DNA of 56,646 bases from positions 1 through 56,646 of the forward strand of contig CASEAR010000110.1 of NCBI GenBank assembly GCA_949285835.1, read 5' to 3'. Below are positions 16,148 to 24,410 of this stretch, piece by piece. The DNA comes from an uncultured Verrucomicrobiota bacterium (GTDB taxonomy: Bacteria; Verrucomicrobiota; Kiritimatiellia; RFP12; UBA3636). Position 1 is the first letter of the stretch. The number at the start of each line of letters is the position of its first letter. A model generated the notes under the pieces. It was not told where the DNA came from. It did not search any database and worked only from the letters and a program-made list of their open reading frames with translations. The position numbers and the translations under genes were made by a program.

Positions 16148-17323
16148 ATGAAGAAAGTAATCGCGATTCTAGCGGCAGTATGCGTCTCTGCCGCATGCCG
16201 TGCAGGTTCCGCCCCGGATGCGGACGCCTTCGCGGCAGCTTTCTACAGCGCGGTATCATCAGGTGTGCCCGCCGATGAAAATCTGGCGGTATCCCCTGCC
16301 GGAGCCTTCAGGGTTCTCTCCGTGCTGGCCGCTGCCGCGCGCGGCGACACCGCCGTGGAAATAATGACGGCATTGAAGTTTCCGAGCGGAACAACAACGG
16401 ACGGCTTTATCGAAGCCGTGTCCCGCCTCGACGCGGCGATATCCGCCGCCGGCGAGGCGGGGGGCGCCCAATTCATATCGACAGGCTCGATGTGGCACCG
16501 GGACGATGTGAACATAAAACCGGAGTTTGCCGGACTCGCAGAGCGCGAGCTTGGATACTCAGTCCGACCCGCAAAAATGAATGCGGAAAGCGCCGCGGAA
16601 ATCAACGGCTTCGTCAAAAAGGAAACTCAGGGAGAAATCGATGAGATCATAGGCCCGGGAGACCTGACCGCGGACACAATGACTGTCATCGTCAATACGC
16701 TCCTGATGAAGGCGAAATGGGAAAAACCATTCAAAAAGTCTTCCACAGCCGACAGCACATTCTACACGCCGAACGGCCCGGTCACGAACAAATTCATGAG
16801 CTGTACGGAAATGTTCCCGGTGGCTCACGGATCCGGATTTACGGCTGTGTCCATGCCGTATAGGAACGGAACCGCCGAGTTTCTGCTCATCGTTCCGGAC
16901 AAAGACGTGAAACTGTCCGATCTCGAACAGAAAGTGTCCGAAACCATGTTCGGACTCGCATTCACAAACAAAACGATTTCCCTGACAATCCCCAAAATGT
17001 CGCTGAAATGGCGCGACAACATTACACAGGCAATCTGCCGGCTCGGAATAAAAAAAGCGTTCACGGGCGGGGCCGATTTCTCGTCCATGTCCGACATTCC
17101 ACTGTCCGTTGACACGGCGGTGCAGTCGGTGAGGGTCAAGGTGGACGAAGAGGGCACCGTGGCCGCTGCGGCCACCGCGGTCACCATGATCAGGATGATG
17201 CTCTCTCCGCCGCCCGAGGAAACAATCGTGGCAGACCGGCCGTTCCTGTTCCGCATCAGGCTGTCAAAGACCGGTGAGACGCTGTTCATGGGCAGGGTCT
17301 GCACCCCCGGAGCCGAGGAATGA
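16148..17323 (+). CDS. Secreted serpin-family protease inhibitor
   Basis: A 391-residue serpin with an N-terminal signal sequence (MKKVIAILAAVCVSAACRAG; the Cys could be lipidated but the lipobox is weak). Family landmarks are NTLLMKAKWEKPFKK, FLLIVPDKDVKLSDLE and the hinge DEEGTVAAAATA, whose small residues predict a true inhibitory serpin. Counting 17 positions from the hinge Glu places Met at P1 with Arg at P2 (MIR-M-ML), so an elastase- or subtilisin-like target is likely, though the loop is ~4 residues longer than antitrypsin. The C-terminal DRPFLFRIR / GRVCTPG is standard. ATG 16148 is chosen over 16133 because it begins the signal peptide and follows GGAGACAGAG. Confidence 0.92.
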   Translation: MKKVIAILAAVCVSAACRAGSAPDADAFAAAFYSAVSSGVPADENLAVSPAGAFRVLSVLAAAARGDTAVEIMTALKFPSGTTTDGFIEAVSRLDAAISAAGEAGGAQFISTGSMWHRDDVNIKPEFAGLAERELGYSVRPAKMNAESAAEINGFVKKETQGEIDEIIGPGDLTADTMTVIVNTLLMKAKWEKPFKKSSTADSTFYTPNGPVTNKFMSCTEMFPVAHGSGFTAVSMPYRNGTAEFLLIVPDKDVKLSDLEQKVSETMFGLAFTNKTISLTIPKMSLKWRDNITQAICRLGIKKAFTGGADFSSMSDIPLSVDTAVQSVRVKVDEEGTVAAAATAVTMIRMMLSPPPEETIVADRPFLFRIRLSKTGETLFMGRVCTPGAEE

Positions 17324-17637
17324 CGGACGCCACCGAAAACTGCCCCCGGCTGGGATTTGTCGGACTGATTATCGAGGACACATCCGGAGTGCCGGAGGTT
17401 AATTCCGTCATCTCGGAAATGTCTCATATTGTGGTGGGCCGTATGGGAATACCGTACCGGAACCGCGGATGCTCCGTCATAACGCTGGTAGTCGACGCCA
17501 CCACAGACCAAGTTGGCGAGCTCACCGGTAAACTCGGGAAAATCAGCGGAGTTTCCGTTAAGTCCGCGCTCGCGCGAACCCGCATTTGCAAACAGGAAAA
17601 CGTTCGAAAGGGCACTGCCGATGAATATCAGCGCTGA
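17320..17637 (+). CDS. TM1266-family ACT-like regulator
   Basis: A 105-residue protein with the TM1266 pattern: GFVGLIIEDTSGVPEVNSVI, HIVVGRMGIPYRNRG, VITLVVDATTDQVGELTGKL, SGVSVKSAL. The family is annotated as putative regulators of iron-only hydrogenase systems, but no hydrogenase gene is in the window. Its ATG overlaps the serpin stop (ATGA), and its end overlaps deoC by 17 bases, so the three genes are translationally coupled. Its role next to a deoxyribose-phosphate aldolase is not known. Confidence 0.75.
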   Translation: MTDATENCPRLGFVGLIIEDTSGVPEVNSVISEMSHIVVGRMGIPYRNRGCSVITLVVDATTDQVGELTGKLGKISGVSVKSALARTRICKQENVRKGTADEYQR

Positions 17638-18289
17638 AGAAATCGCCTCAGTAATCGATCACACGGTACTCTCTCCAGACAGTCCGGGAAGCGCCTTCGA
17701 GGAAGCATGCAGATTCGCCGTGCTCCACGGCTGCGCAAGCGTATGCGTCTGCCCATTCGCCGTCAAAGTCTGCGCCGCCGCGCTTGCCGGAGCCCGCGTA
17801 CGCACATGCACGGTCATAGGGTTCCCTCACGGCACCAGCGCCTCCGATGCAAAAACAGCGGAAGCCGCAATCGCCATCGAACACGGCGCGGACGAGCTGG
17901 ATATGGTCGTCAATATATCAAAAGTGATCGACCGGGACTGGAAGTACGTCGAACGCGACATCGCAGGCGTAACGAACACCGCCCACAACGCAGGCAGAAT
18001 CATCAAGGTCATTTTCGAAAACTGCTTCCTTGACAACTCGATGAAAATAGAACTCTGCCGCATCTGCACCGCGCTCGGATGCGATTACGTCAAGACGTCC
18101 ACCGGATTCGGTACCGGCGGCGCGCGCCTCGACGACATCAGGCTCATGAAGGAAAATGTCGGCCCCGAAGTGAAAATAAAAGCAGCCGGCGGACTCAGAA
18201 CGCTGAAGGACGTGACTGCGGCCCTGGAAGCGGGCGCTTCGCGCATAGGCTGCTCCCGCACCGCAGCAGTACTGGCGGAAATCATTTAA
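17621..18289 (+). CDS. deoC: Deoxyribose-phosphate aldolase
   Basis: A 222-residue class I aldolase that splits 2-deoxyribose 5-phosphate to glyceraldehyde 3-phosphate and acetaldehyde in nucleoside salvage. The Schiff-base lysine lies in CDYVKTSTGFGTGGA and the second active-site lysine in VKIKAAGGLRT; the DHTVL, VIGFPHG and ELDMVVN motifs are intact. ATG 17621 gives the usual length. It overlaps the preceding regulator gene. Confidence 0.96.
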   Translation: MNISAEEIASVIDHTVLSPDSPGSAFEEACRFAVLHGCASVCVCPFAVKVCAAALAGARVRTCTVIGFPHGTSASDAKTAEAAIAIEHGADELDMVVNISKVIDRDWKYVERDIAGVTNTAHNAGRIIKVIFENCFLDNSMKIELCRICTALGCDYVKTSTGFGTGGARLDDIRLMKENVGPEVKIKAAGGLRTLKDVTAALEAGASRIGCSRTAAVLAEII

Positions 18290-18334
18290 CCTTGGACATG
18301 TCCTGCATACCGCGGGACTTCCGGCAAACGGGAT

Positions 18335-20017
18335 ATGGAAATATTAAGACTGCAAGTGCGTGACCTCGCCGTGGTCGAAAACGCCGAAGTACGGTTTAAA
18401 TTCGGGCTGAACGTCGTTACCGGAGAAACCGGAGCAGGAAAATCCGTCCTCATCGGCGCGCTCGCGCTCCTCACCGGAGCCAGAGCGGATCACGGAGTCA
18501 TACGCCACGGCGCTGCACAAGCCTCCGTTACCGCTGAAATCGTCCTGTCCGGCGAAGCGGCGGATTCCATCTCGGCAATACTTGAGGACGCGGGAATCGA
18601 CCCCTGTGAAAACGGCGTGCTCATTCTCCGCCGCACAGTCTCGGCGTCCGGCGGAGGACGCTGCACAGTAAACAACTGCCCGGCCACGGTGGGACTGCTT
18701 GCAAAAATCGGAACGCATCTGGTGGACATGCACGGTCCCCACGACAACCAGTCCCTCCTCGACCGCGGATTCCAGCTATCCGCCGTGGATGCGTATGGAC
18801 ACTGCCACGCGGAGCGGGAAAAATTCCGCAGCCTTTGGAAGCGCAGGGAAGCCCTGATTTCAGAGCTCAAACGCCTCTCCGGAAACACGGAAAACGTCGA
18901 GCAGCGAATCGACATCCTCAAATACCGCATAGACGAAATAGAATCTCTGTCCCTTTCCGAAGAAGCCGACGGATACACCCTCGTCGAAGAATATGCCGCG
19001 GCTTCCAATTCCGCCAGACTGATCGAACTCGGCTCCGCCGTCGTTCAGGCACTCTCAGAAGGCGAGAACTCCGCCATCGACACCATGGCCTGCACGGCGC
19101 GGATGATATCCGAAATGCGGTCGCTGTCCGCTCCCGATGCGGCGGAATGGGAAAAGGAGGCGCATTCCATATCCGTTCAGATATCCGAACTGTCAAGAGC
19201 CGTTTCGGATTGCGCGTCCGGATTCGAAGTCTCTCAGGAGCGGATGCAATGGCTCGAAAAACGCATGGCGGATGTGGAGCACATAAAATCAAAGTACGGC
19301 AAAACCGTCGGAGACGTCTTGAAAACGCTTCAGGCGGCCAAAGATGAGCTCGAAGACCTCGGCAAAATCGGAGAACGGGCAGCGGAAGCCAGAGAAAACA
19401 TCGCCAGGACGGAATCCGAAATGGCGGAGGCAGGCGCGCTGCTCACCGCCGCCAGAAAGAAGGCCGCACAGTCGCTCTCTGCCGCCGTTGAAGAGCAGCT
19501 CGCGGAGCTCGGACTGCCGCGGGCCGCTTTTTCAGTCGCTTTTTCCAAAGGATGCAACGAAAACGGACTAGACGAAATAGAGTTCATGTTCGGCCCCAAT
19601 CCCGGAGACCCCCCTTCCCCCCTGCGGACGATTGCTTCAAGCGGAGAAATCTCGCGCGTAATGCTCGCCATAAAAACGGTCCTCTCCGGACACGACCGCA
19701 TACCGATTCTCGTATTCGACGAAATCGACGCCAACGTGGGGGGGGAAATCGCTCTCTCCGTAGGGCGCAAGCTCCGCCGCACCGGCCTTACGCACACCGT
19801 AATCTGCATCACGCACCTTCCCCAAGTGGCGGCATGCGGATCATACCACTTCAGTGTGATCAAAAAGGAAAACAACGGCAGAGTGTCAACGGAAATAAAT
19901 GAAATTCTCGGCCATGAGCGGGAAAACGAGATTGCCCGTATGCTCGGAGGAGCCAATCTGACATCTGTCGCAATGGAACATGCCAGAGAGCTTATATCCG
20001 CTGGTTCCGCACAATGA
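18335..20017 (+). CDS. recN: DNA repair ATPase RecN
   Basis: 560 residues, SMC-like. The N-terminal half has Walker A (VTGETGAGKSVLIGAL); two long coiled-coil arms occupy the middle (around VEQRIDILKYRIDEIESLSL and DVLKTLQAAKDELEDL); the C-terminal half carries the signature (SSGEISRVMLAIKTVL) and Walker B (ILVFDEIDANVGGEIA) then ITHLPQVAA. RecN helps align broken ends in recombinational double-strand break repair. Length and motif order are normal. Confidence 0.96.
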   Translation: MEILRLQVRDLAVVENAEVRFKFGLNVVTGETGAGKSVLIGALALLTGARADHGVIRHGAAQASVTAEIVLSGEAADSISAILEDAGIDPCENGVLILRRTVSASGGGRCTVNNCPATVGLLAKIGTHLVDMHGPHDNQSLLDRGFQLSAVDAYGHCHAEREKFRSLWKRREALISELKRLSGNTENVEQRIDILKYRIDEIESLSLSEEADGYTLVEEYAAASNSARLIELGSAVVQALSEGENSAIDTMACTARMISEMRSLSAPDAAEWEKEAHSISVQISELSRAVSDCASGFEVSQERMQWLEKRMADVEHIKSKYGKTVGDVLKTLQAAKDELEDLGKIGERAAEARENIARTESEMAEAGALLTAARKKAAQSLSAAVEEQLAELGLPRAAFSVAFSKGCNENGLDEIEFMFGPNPGDPPSPLRTIASSGEISRVMLAIKTVLSGHDRIPILVFDEIDANVGGEIALSVGRKLRRTGLTHTVICITHLPQVAACGSYHFSVIKKENNGRVSTEINEILGHERENEIARMLGGANLTSVAMEHARELISAGSAQ

Positions 20018-20056
20018 CGCCCGGCTTCCCCCCCTCCCGGCCTTACAAAACATTTG

Positions 20057-20086
20057 TTGCAAAATTTTCACGGAATAGAGTAGAAT
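20057..20086 (+). promoter_or_regulatory. Probable promoter of rsfS and the lipid A acyltransferase gene
   Basis: TTGCAA (20057-20062), 18 bases, TAGAAT (20081-20086), in the AT-rich gap after recN. Confidence 0.55.
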
Positions 20087-20173
20087 CCGCCTGAACAGCA
20101 GCGGGTGCGCCTCCGCAGGCCGCCGGAGGAAGAACAAAGTGCGGGGATTCGTTTTTTCGAAAGGACAACAGCC

Positions 20174-20509
20174 ATTAACTCCGAACAGCTCAAAGACATA
20201 ATAGTGAACGCCCTCGAAGACCGGAAAGCGGTGGACACGGCGGTGTTTGACGTGCGCGGCGTGTGCGTGCAGACGGATTTCTACGTGGTAGCGTCTGCCG
20301 AATCCGCCCCGCATCTGAATGCGCTTAAAAATGCGGTGCTCCGAGACCTGAAAAACGAGTCGCATATCCGCGGGCGCGTATCCGGCGATGCGGAAAGCGC
20401 ATGGATCGTCATCGACTTTGCCGACGTCATCGTACACGTCTTCTCAAAAGAAGCCCGGGCGTACTACGATATCGAATCACTCTGGCGCAATCCGCCCGAA
20501 GATAAATGA
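20174..20509 (+). CDS. rsfS: Ribosomal silencing factor RsfS, possible ATT start
   Basis: RsfS binds ribosomal protein L14 and blocks subunit joining when growth slows. Family blocks present: DTAVFDVRGVCVQTDFYVVASA, SAWIVIDFADVIVHVFS and ARAYYDIESLW. No ATG is available in frame near the conserved beginning. The codon ATT at 20174 is preceded by AAAGGAC at ideal distance and yields INSEQLKDIIVNALED, an exact family-like N-terminus of 111 residues. The only other candidate is a GTG at 20105, giving a 23-residue extension with poor ribosome-binding context. ATT initiation (as in infC) is therefore the better reading, though unproven. The stop overlaps the next ATG. Confidence 0.85.
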   Translation: MNSEQLKDIIVNALEDRKAVDTAVFDVRGVCVQTDFYVVASAESAPHLNALKNAVLRDLKNESHIRGRVSGDAESAWIVIDFADVIVHVFSKEARAYYDIESLWRNPPEDK

Positions 20510-21450
20510 ACGGCCGTCCAAAACTGAAGTATGTGATTGAATATGCGGCGCTTTGCACAATCGGTGCGTTCGTGTGCGTCGTACCGGCGGGCGCGGGCCG
20601 GGTTGCCGCATGGGCGTTCGCACGCGTTGCATTCGTCATTATGCGAGAACGCCGCATCGAAGCGGAACGCCGCATAAAAACCGTCTTCGGCGAATCCATG
20701 ACGGATAAGGAAGTGCGGAAAATCGCTTGGATATCGCTCCGCAATACGGCATTCAACATTGTGGAAATGATGAGCATCAGGAGGACGGACGAAGCGTGCA
20801 TAAGGAAAATGTTCACCGATTTTGACAAGCACATCGGGAGAATACGCTCCGCATCCGAAAAACATGGCGGAGCAGGCGTAATACTGGCATTGCCGCATAT
20901 GGGCAACTGGGATCTCGCAGGAACCGCCGTTTTCCTCGGCGGGCTGCCCATTTTCAGCGTAGCCGGGAAACAAAGGAATCCGCTCGTCAACTCCCTTATA
21001 AACAAACTCAGAAGCGGACACGGCATGGACATCATAGAGCGCGGAAGCCGCACGCTCGCACAAATCGTGTTCAGGCTAAAAAAAGGACAGATTTTCGCCA
21101 TCCTGCCAGACACAAGATCCCCGACGCCGGACGTTCAGACCGCATTCCTCGGCGGCACTGCAAATATAGCCCGCGGCATGGCATCTTTCTCCCGGTCGAC
21201 AGGCGCCCCGATACTCCCCACGGTGATACGGCGCATAGGATGGAGCAGATTCGAATTGAAAATGTTCGACGAGATCCTTCCCGACAATTCCGTCCCTAAA
21301 AAGGACGATGTCGAAAGAATGACCAGAGAAACTATTGCAATTCTGGATCGGGAAATACGTATTTCGCCGGAACAATGGTTCTGGTACAATAAACGGTGGG
21401 TTTTGGACCCTGTGGAAGAGTCCGCACATCGAAACCTCGGAAAGGAATAG
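20506..21450 (+). CDS. Lipid A biosynthesis lauroyl/myristoyl-type acyltransferase
   Basis: A 314-residue LpxL/HtrB-family membrane enzyme that adds secondary acyl chains to lipid A precursors. It has an N-terminal hydrophobic stretch (YAALCTIGAFVCVVPAGAG), the catalytic H-x4-D motif HMGNWD (H131, D136), the SVAGKQRNPLVN substrate block, a later PDTRS segment where many relatives have DQD, and the closing PEQWFWYNKRW. It implies an outer membrane with lipopolysaccharide. It starts four bases before the rsfS stop. Confidence 0.88.
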   Translation: MNGRPKLKYVIEYAALCTIGAFVCVVPAGAGRVAAWAFARVAFVIMRERRIEAERRIKTVFGESMTDKEVRKIAWISLRNTAFNIVEMMSIRRTDEACIRKMFTDFDKHIGRIRSASEKHGGAGVILALPHMGNWDLAGTAVFLGGLPIFSVAGKQRNPLVNSLINKLRSGHGMDIIERGSRTLAQIVFRLKKGQIFAILPDTRSPTPDVQTAFLGGTANIARGMASFSRSTGAPILPTVIRRIGWSRFELKMFDEILPDNSVPKKDDVERMTRETIAILDREIRISPEQWFWYNKRWVLDPVEESAHRNLGKE

Positions 21451-21452
21451 AA

Positions 21453-22055
21453 ATGAACAAAAAAAACATACTTCCAATGTCAACCGCTCTGGTGATGTCT
21501 GTGCTTGCTGTGTCATGCGCATGCACCAAATCCGAACAGCTCGTTGAATGCGGTTCAGGAACCGTTACAACGGCAAACAGCGCACAAAAAATCGCTGAGC
21601 CCAAGGCCGAGGTGAAGACCACGGTGAAGGCCGAGGCCAAAGCTGAAGCGAAAGCTGAGCCCAAAGCCGAGGCAAAAGCCAAAGTAAAAGAAGAGCCCAA
21701 AGCTGAAGCAAAAGCCGAAGTAAAGGCAGAGGCAAAGGAAAAGGCGAAAGCTGAACCCAAAGCTGAAGCAAAAGCTGAGGTGAAGGCTGAACCCAAAACT
21801 GAAGCAAAGGCCGAGGTGAAGGCAGAGCCCAAAGCTGAAGCAAAGGCCGAGGTGAAGGCTGAAGCAAAAGCAGACCCTAAGGCCGAGGTGAAGGCTGAGC
21901 CCAAAGCTGAAGCAAAGGCCGAGGTAAAGGAAGAAGCAAAGGCTGAGCCCAAAGCCGAAGCGAAGGCTGAAGTAAAGGAAGAGGCAAAGGCTGAACCCGA
22001 AGCCGAAGCGGAAGCAGAGGCCAAAGAAGAGGCAAAGGCTCCTGCACAAAACTAA
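21453..22055 (+). CDS. Lys/Ala/Glu-repeat lipoprotein of unknown function
   Basis: A 200-residue protein. It begins with a lipoprotein-type signal (MNKKNILPMSTALVMSVLAV then SC). The body from residue ~50 is an almost pure alternation of KAE, VKAE, AKAEPK and similar units, probably an extended or helical charged spacer. Start ATG 21453 follows GGAAAGGAATAG. Its signal peptide is strikingly like that of the next gene product (both have P-x-S-T-x-x-V-M-S-x-LAVSC), suggesting leader duplication. No catalytic domain is present; a periplasmic spacer or peptidoglycan- or polyanion-binding role is only a guess. Confidence 0.7.
   Translation: MNKKNILPMSTALVMSVLAVSCACTKSEQLVECGSGTVTTANSAQKIAEPKAEVKTTVKAEAKAEAKAEPKAEAKAKVKEEPKAEAKAEVKAEAKEKAKAEPKAEAKAEVKAEPKTEAKAEVKAEPKAEAKAEVKAEAKADPKAEVKAEPKAEAKAEVKEEAKAEPKAEAKAEVKEEAKAEPEAEAEAEAKEEAKAPAQN
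21600..22043 (+). repeat. Degenerate tandem repeats coding for KAEPKAEAKAEVKAE units
   Basis: Imperfect 6-15-bp modules (gctgaagcaaaagc, gccgaggtgaag) repeat throughout, all keeping the frame. Long open frames on the other strand here come only from this composition. Confidence 0.9.
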
Positions 22056-22073
22056 AACATAACAAAGCATTTC

Positions 22074-22118
22074 CCGGCGCTGATTTTTCCAGCATTTACG
22101 GGATTAAGCCAGCGCCGG
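22074..22118 (+). promoter_or_regulatory. Hairpin between lipoprotein and sialate esterase genes
   Basis: ccggcgctg (22074-22082) pairs with cagcgccgg (22110-22118) across a 27-base loop, then ttctct. It may be a weak terminator or an mRNA-stabilising stem separating two differently expressed genes. Confidence 0.4.
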
Positions 22119-22186
22119 TTCTCTCAACAGCCGTGTGACGGATACGGTCTGATATTCACCGCATCGACGCACCGGAAAGGAAAGTC

Positions 22187-24409
22187 ATGATTACTAAAAA
22201 ATTATTTCCTGTCTCAACAATCGCTGTGATGTCGATGCTGGCAGTGTCGTGCGTAAGCACAGATGCCGGCCAGTCCGGCAGCATCAGCCCAGCCGTCGCA
22301 GAACCAACAGTCCAGAAAACAGACGTCAGCGCTGCTGAAGCCCCGGTAAATGCGAAAAAGGCTGATAATGCGCAGAAAACAGAAAAAGAACAGGCCGCCG
22401 GGGAAAACGCAAATGCGGAACAAAAAACCGTGCAGGAAACGGCGCCTTCCGCCGCTGAGAGCACGGCTGTACTGGCTTTTGCAAGCCCGTTCTCCGACAA
22501 CGCCGTTATCCAGCGCGATGCCGAGTCGCCTGTTTGGGGCATAGCCGATCCGGGCGCAAAAGTAACACTCAAGGTCGTCTCGTCAGACGGAGGAAAAACT
22601 GTTTCTGAGACTTCCGCATCCGCCGGAAAAGATGGCAAATGGATTGTCAAAACCAAGAAAATCCCGGCCGGCGGACCATACATCGTAACAGCAGAATCGA
22701 ACGGAGCGTCCATCTCCATGAAGAACGTCCTGTTCGGAGACGTCTGGATTTGCTCCGGACAGTCAAATATGGAAATGTCGTACGGTTGGGGACTGACGAA
22801 TGGCAAGAAGTTTATGGAGACCAATTCCTGCGACACTATCAGACTTCTCAACGTCCCAAACCGCACCTCCGCAATACCGCGCGAAAACTTTGAAGCCCAA
22901 TGGAGCGTCTGCGAGCCCGAAGCCGCCAAAAAATTCTCTGCCTGCGGATATTTCTTCGGCACAGCGCTTAAGGAGAGACTCCCAGACATACCGATCGGAT
23001 TGATCGACGTGACCTGGAGCGGAACATACATACAGACTTGGCTGGCTCTCGACTCGCTCGAAAAATGCGGAGTTGAAGCGATTGAGGAATCCGCCAGGCA
23101 ATACCGCAGCACTATTGACGACTGGTTCAACAAGGGCGGAGACAAACTCTTCGAAAAACGCATGGAAGAGTGGCGGAGCGCCATGACGCCGTTTAAAGAC
23201 GCCAAGATAAAACCGGGACATGACGGCTTTGACTACTCTTCATGGAAAACCGTAAAGCTTCCTGTTACCTTTGAAAAGCATATAGACCCGAATTTTGACG
23301 GTCTGTGCTACTACAAGACGGATATCGAGCTGACCGATGCGCAGGCGGAAAACCCCGCAGAAATATCTCTCGGCACCATAGATGACGACGATACCACGAC
23401 GATCAACGGGAAAATTGTCGGTGAAACTCTCGTCTGGAACACCGACAGAAAGTACAAAATCAATACCGGAATACTGCACGGCGGCACAAATACGATCGTC
23501 GTCCGGGTAGTAGACCACGGAGGGGCCGGCGGCTTCACCGGCAAACCCGAAAATATGTTCATCAAAGTGGGCGACACGAAAATCCCCCTCGACAGAGAAT
23601 GGCAATACTACAACAGCGACATCGCCATGCACCCGCCGGTATCTCTCGCCACGGCACCTGCGAATTCCTTCAGCGCATGCTACTACGGCATGATGTACTC
23701 CCTCTTCCCCATGGCGGTAAAAGGCGCTATCTGGTATCAGGGATGCTCGAACGTAGGAGGGCATGAGGCTTATTACAACCTGTTTGAAGCCATGATCAAA
23801 GACTGGAGATCCAACTTCTCCGGAGGAGATTTCCCTGTTTATATAGTGCAGCTCGCAGCATTCCTGCAAACACATGACACACCGGTCAACAGTTCATGGG
23901 CGGCCATGCGCTGGACTCAGATGCGGCTTGGAGAGGAAATGGAAAACTGCGGCACCGCCGTTACGATCGATGTTGGGGATCACAACGATATTCACCCAAA
24001 AGACAAAAAGACCGTCGGTGAAAGGCTTGCCAGACTGGCGCTCGTGCGCACATACGGAGACAATAACCTGACCGAATGCGGTCCGATTCCCGAATCGGAA
24101 GCGACAGTCGGAGAAAATTCTTCGGTGCGCATCGCCTTCAAGCACGCCAAGGGTCTCAAAACATCTGACGGGAAAGACGTTGCGGGATTCCAGCTCGCTG
24201 GCGAAGACGGAAAGTTTGTGTGGGCGGACGCCGCAATAATCGGTGAAACAGTCAGCATCGCCGCTGCATCCGTGAACAAACCAAAAAAGGTTAGATATGC
24301 ATGGGATGATTATCCCGTATGCAATCTCGTAAACGGAGACGGAATCCCATGCGGACCGTTCGAGCTCGATGTAAAATCTACCGCAGAAAAAGAGGATCAG
24401 GGAAATTAA
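22187..24409 (+). CDS. Sialate O-acetylesterase-type lipoprotein (SASA domain)
   Basis: 740 residues: lipoprotein signal (MITKKLFPVSTIAVMSMLAV, then SC), a ~65-residue Ala/Lys/Glu-rich linker, then the esterase. Typical blocks are FSDNAVIQRDAESPVWG, VLFGDVWICSGQSNMEMS (nucleophile Ser near residue 190), a beta-rich insertion (WKTVKLPVTFEK ... DDDTTTINGKIVGET) and the catalytic His in HNDIHPKDKKTVGERLA. The family removes acetyl groups from sialic acids or other acetylated glycans; the exact substrate here is unknown. It is immediately followed (one base) by an alpha-galactosidase, so both likely act on one glycan. RBS GGAAAGG. Confidence 0.88.
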   Translation: MITKKLFPVSTIAVMSMLAVSCVSTDAGQSGSISPAVAEPTVQKTDVSAAEAPVNAKKADNAQKTEKEQAAGENANAEQKTVQETAPSAAESTAVLAFASPFSDNAVIQRDAESPVWGIADPGAKVTLKVVSSDGGKTVSETSASAGKDGKWIVKTKKIPAGGPYIVTAESNGASISMKNVLFGDVWICSGQSNMEMSYGWGLTNGKKFMETNSCDTIRLLNVPNRTSAIPRENFEAQWSVCEPEAAKKFSACGYFFGTALKERLPDIPIGLIDVTWSGTYIQTWLALDSLEKCGVEAIEESARQYRSTIDDWFNKGGDKLFEKRMEEWRSAMTPFKDAKIKPGHDGFDYSSWKTVKLPVTFEKHIDPNFDGLCYYKTDIELTDAQAENPAEISLGTIDDDDTTTINGKIVGETLVWNTDRKYKINTGILHGGTNTIVVRVVDHGGAGGFTGKPENMFIKVGDTKIPLDREWQYYNSDIAMHPPVSLATAPANSFSACYYGMMYSLFPMAVKGAIWYQGCSNVGGHEAYYNLFEAMIKDWRSNFSGGDFPVYIVQLAAFLQTHDTPVNSSWAAMRWTQMRLGEEMENCGTAVTIDVGDHNDIHPKDKKTVGERLARLALVRTYGDNNLTECGPIPESEATVGENSSVRIAFKHAKGLKTSDGKDVAGFQLAGEDGKFVWADAAIIGETVSIAAASVNKPKKVRYAWDDYPVCNLVNGDGIPCGPFELDVKSTAEKEDQGN

Positions 24410-24410
24410 A

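Noticed and set aside
21555..22070. 171-codon minus-strand frame, hydrophobic and Leu/Phe/Cys-rich
   Set aside because: It is the exact antisense of the KAE repeats; the apparent membrane protein is a composition artefact.
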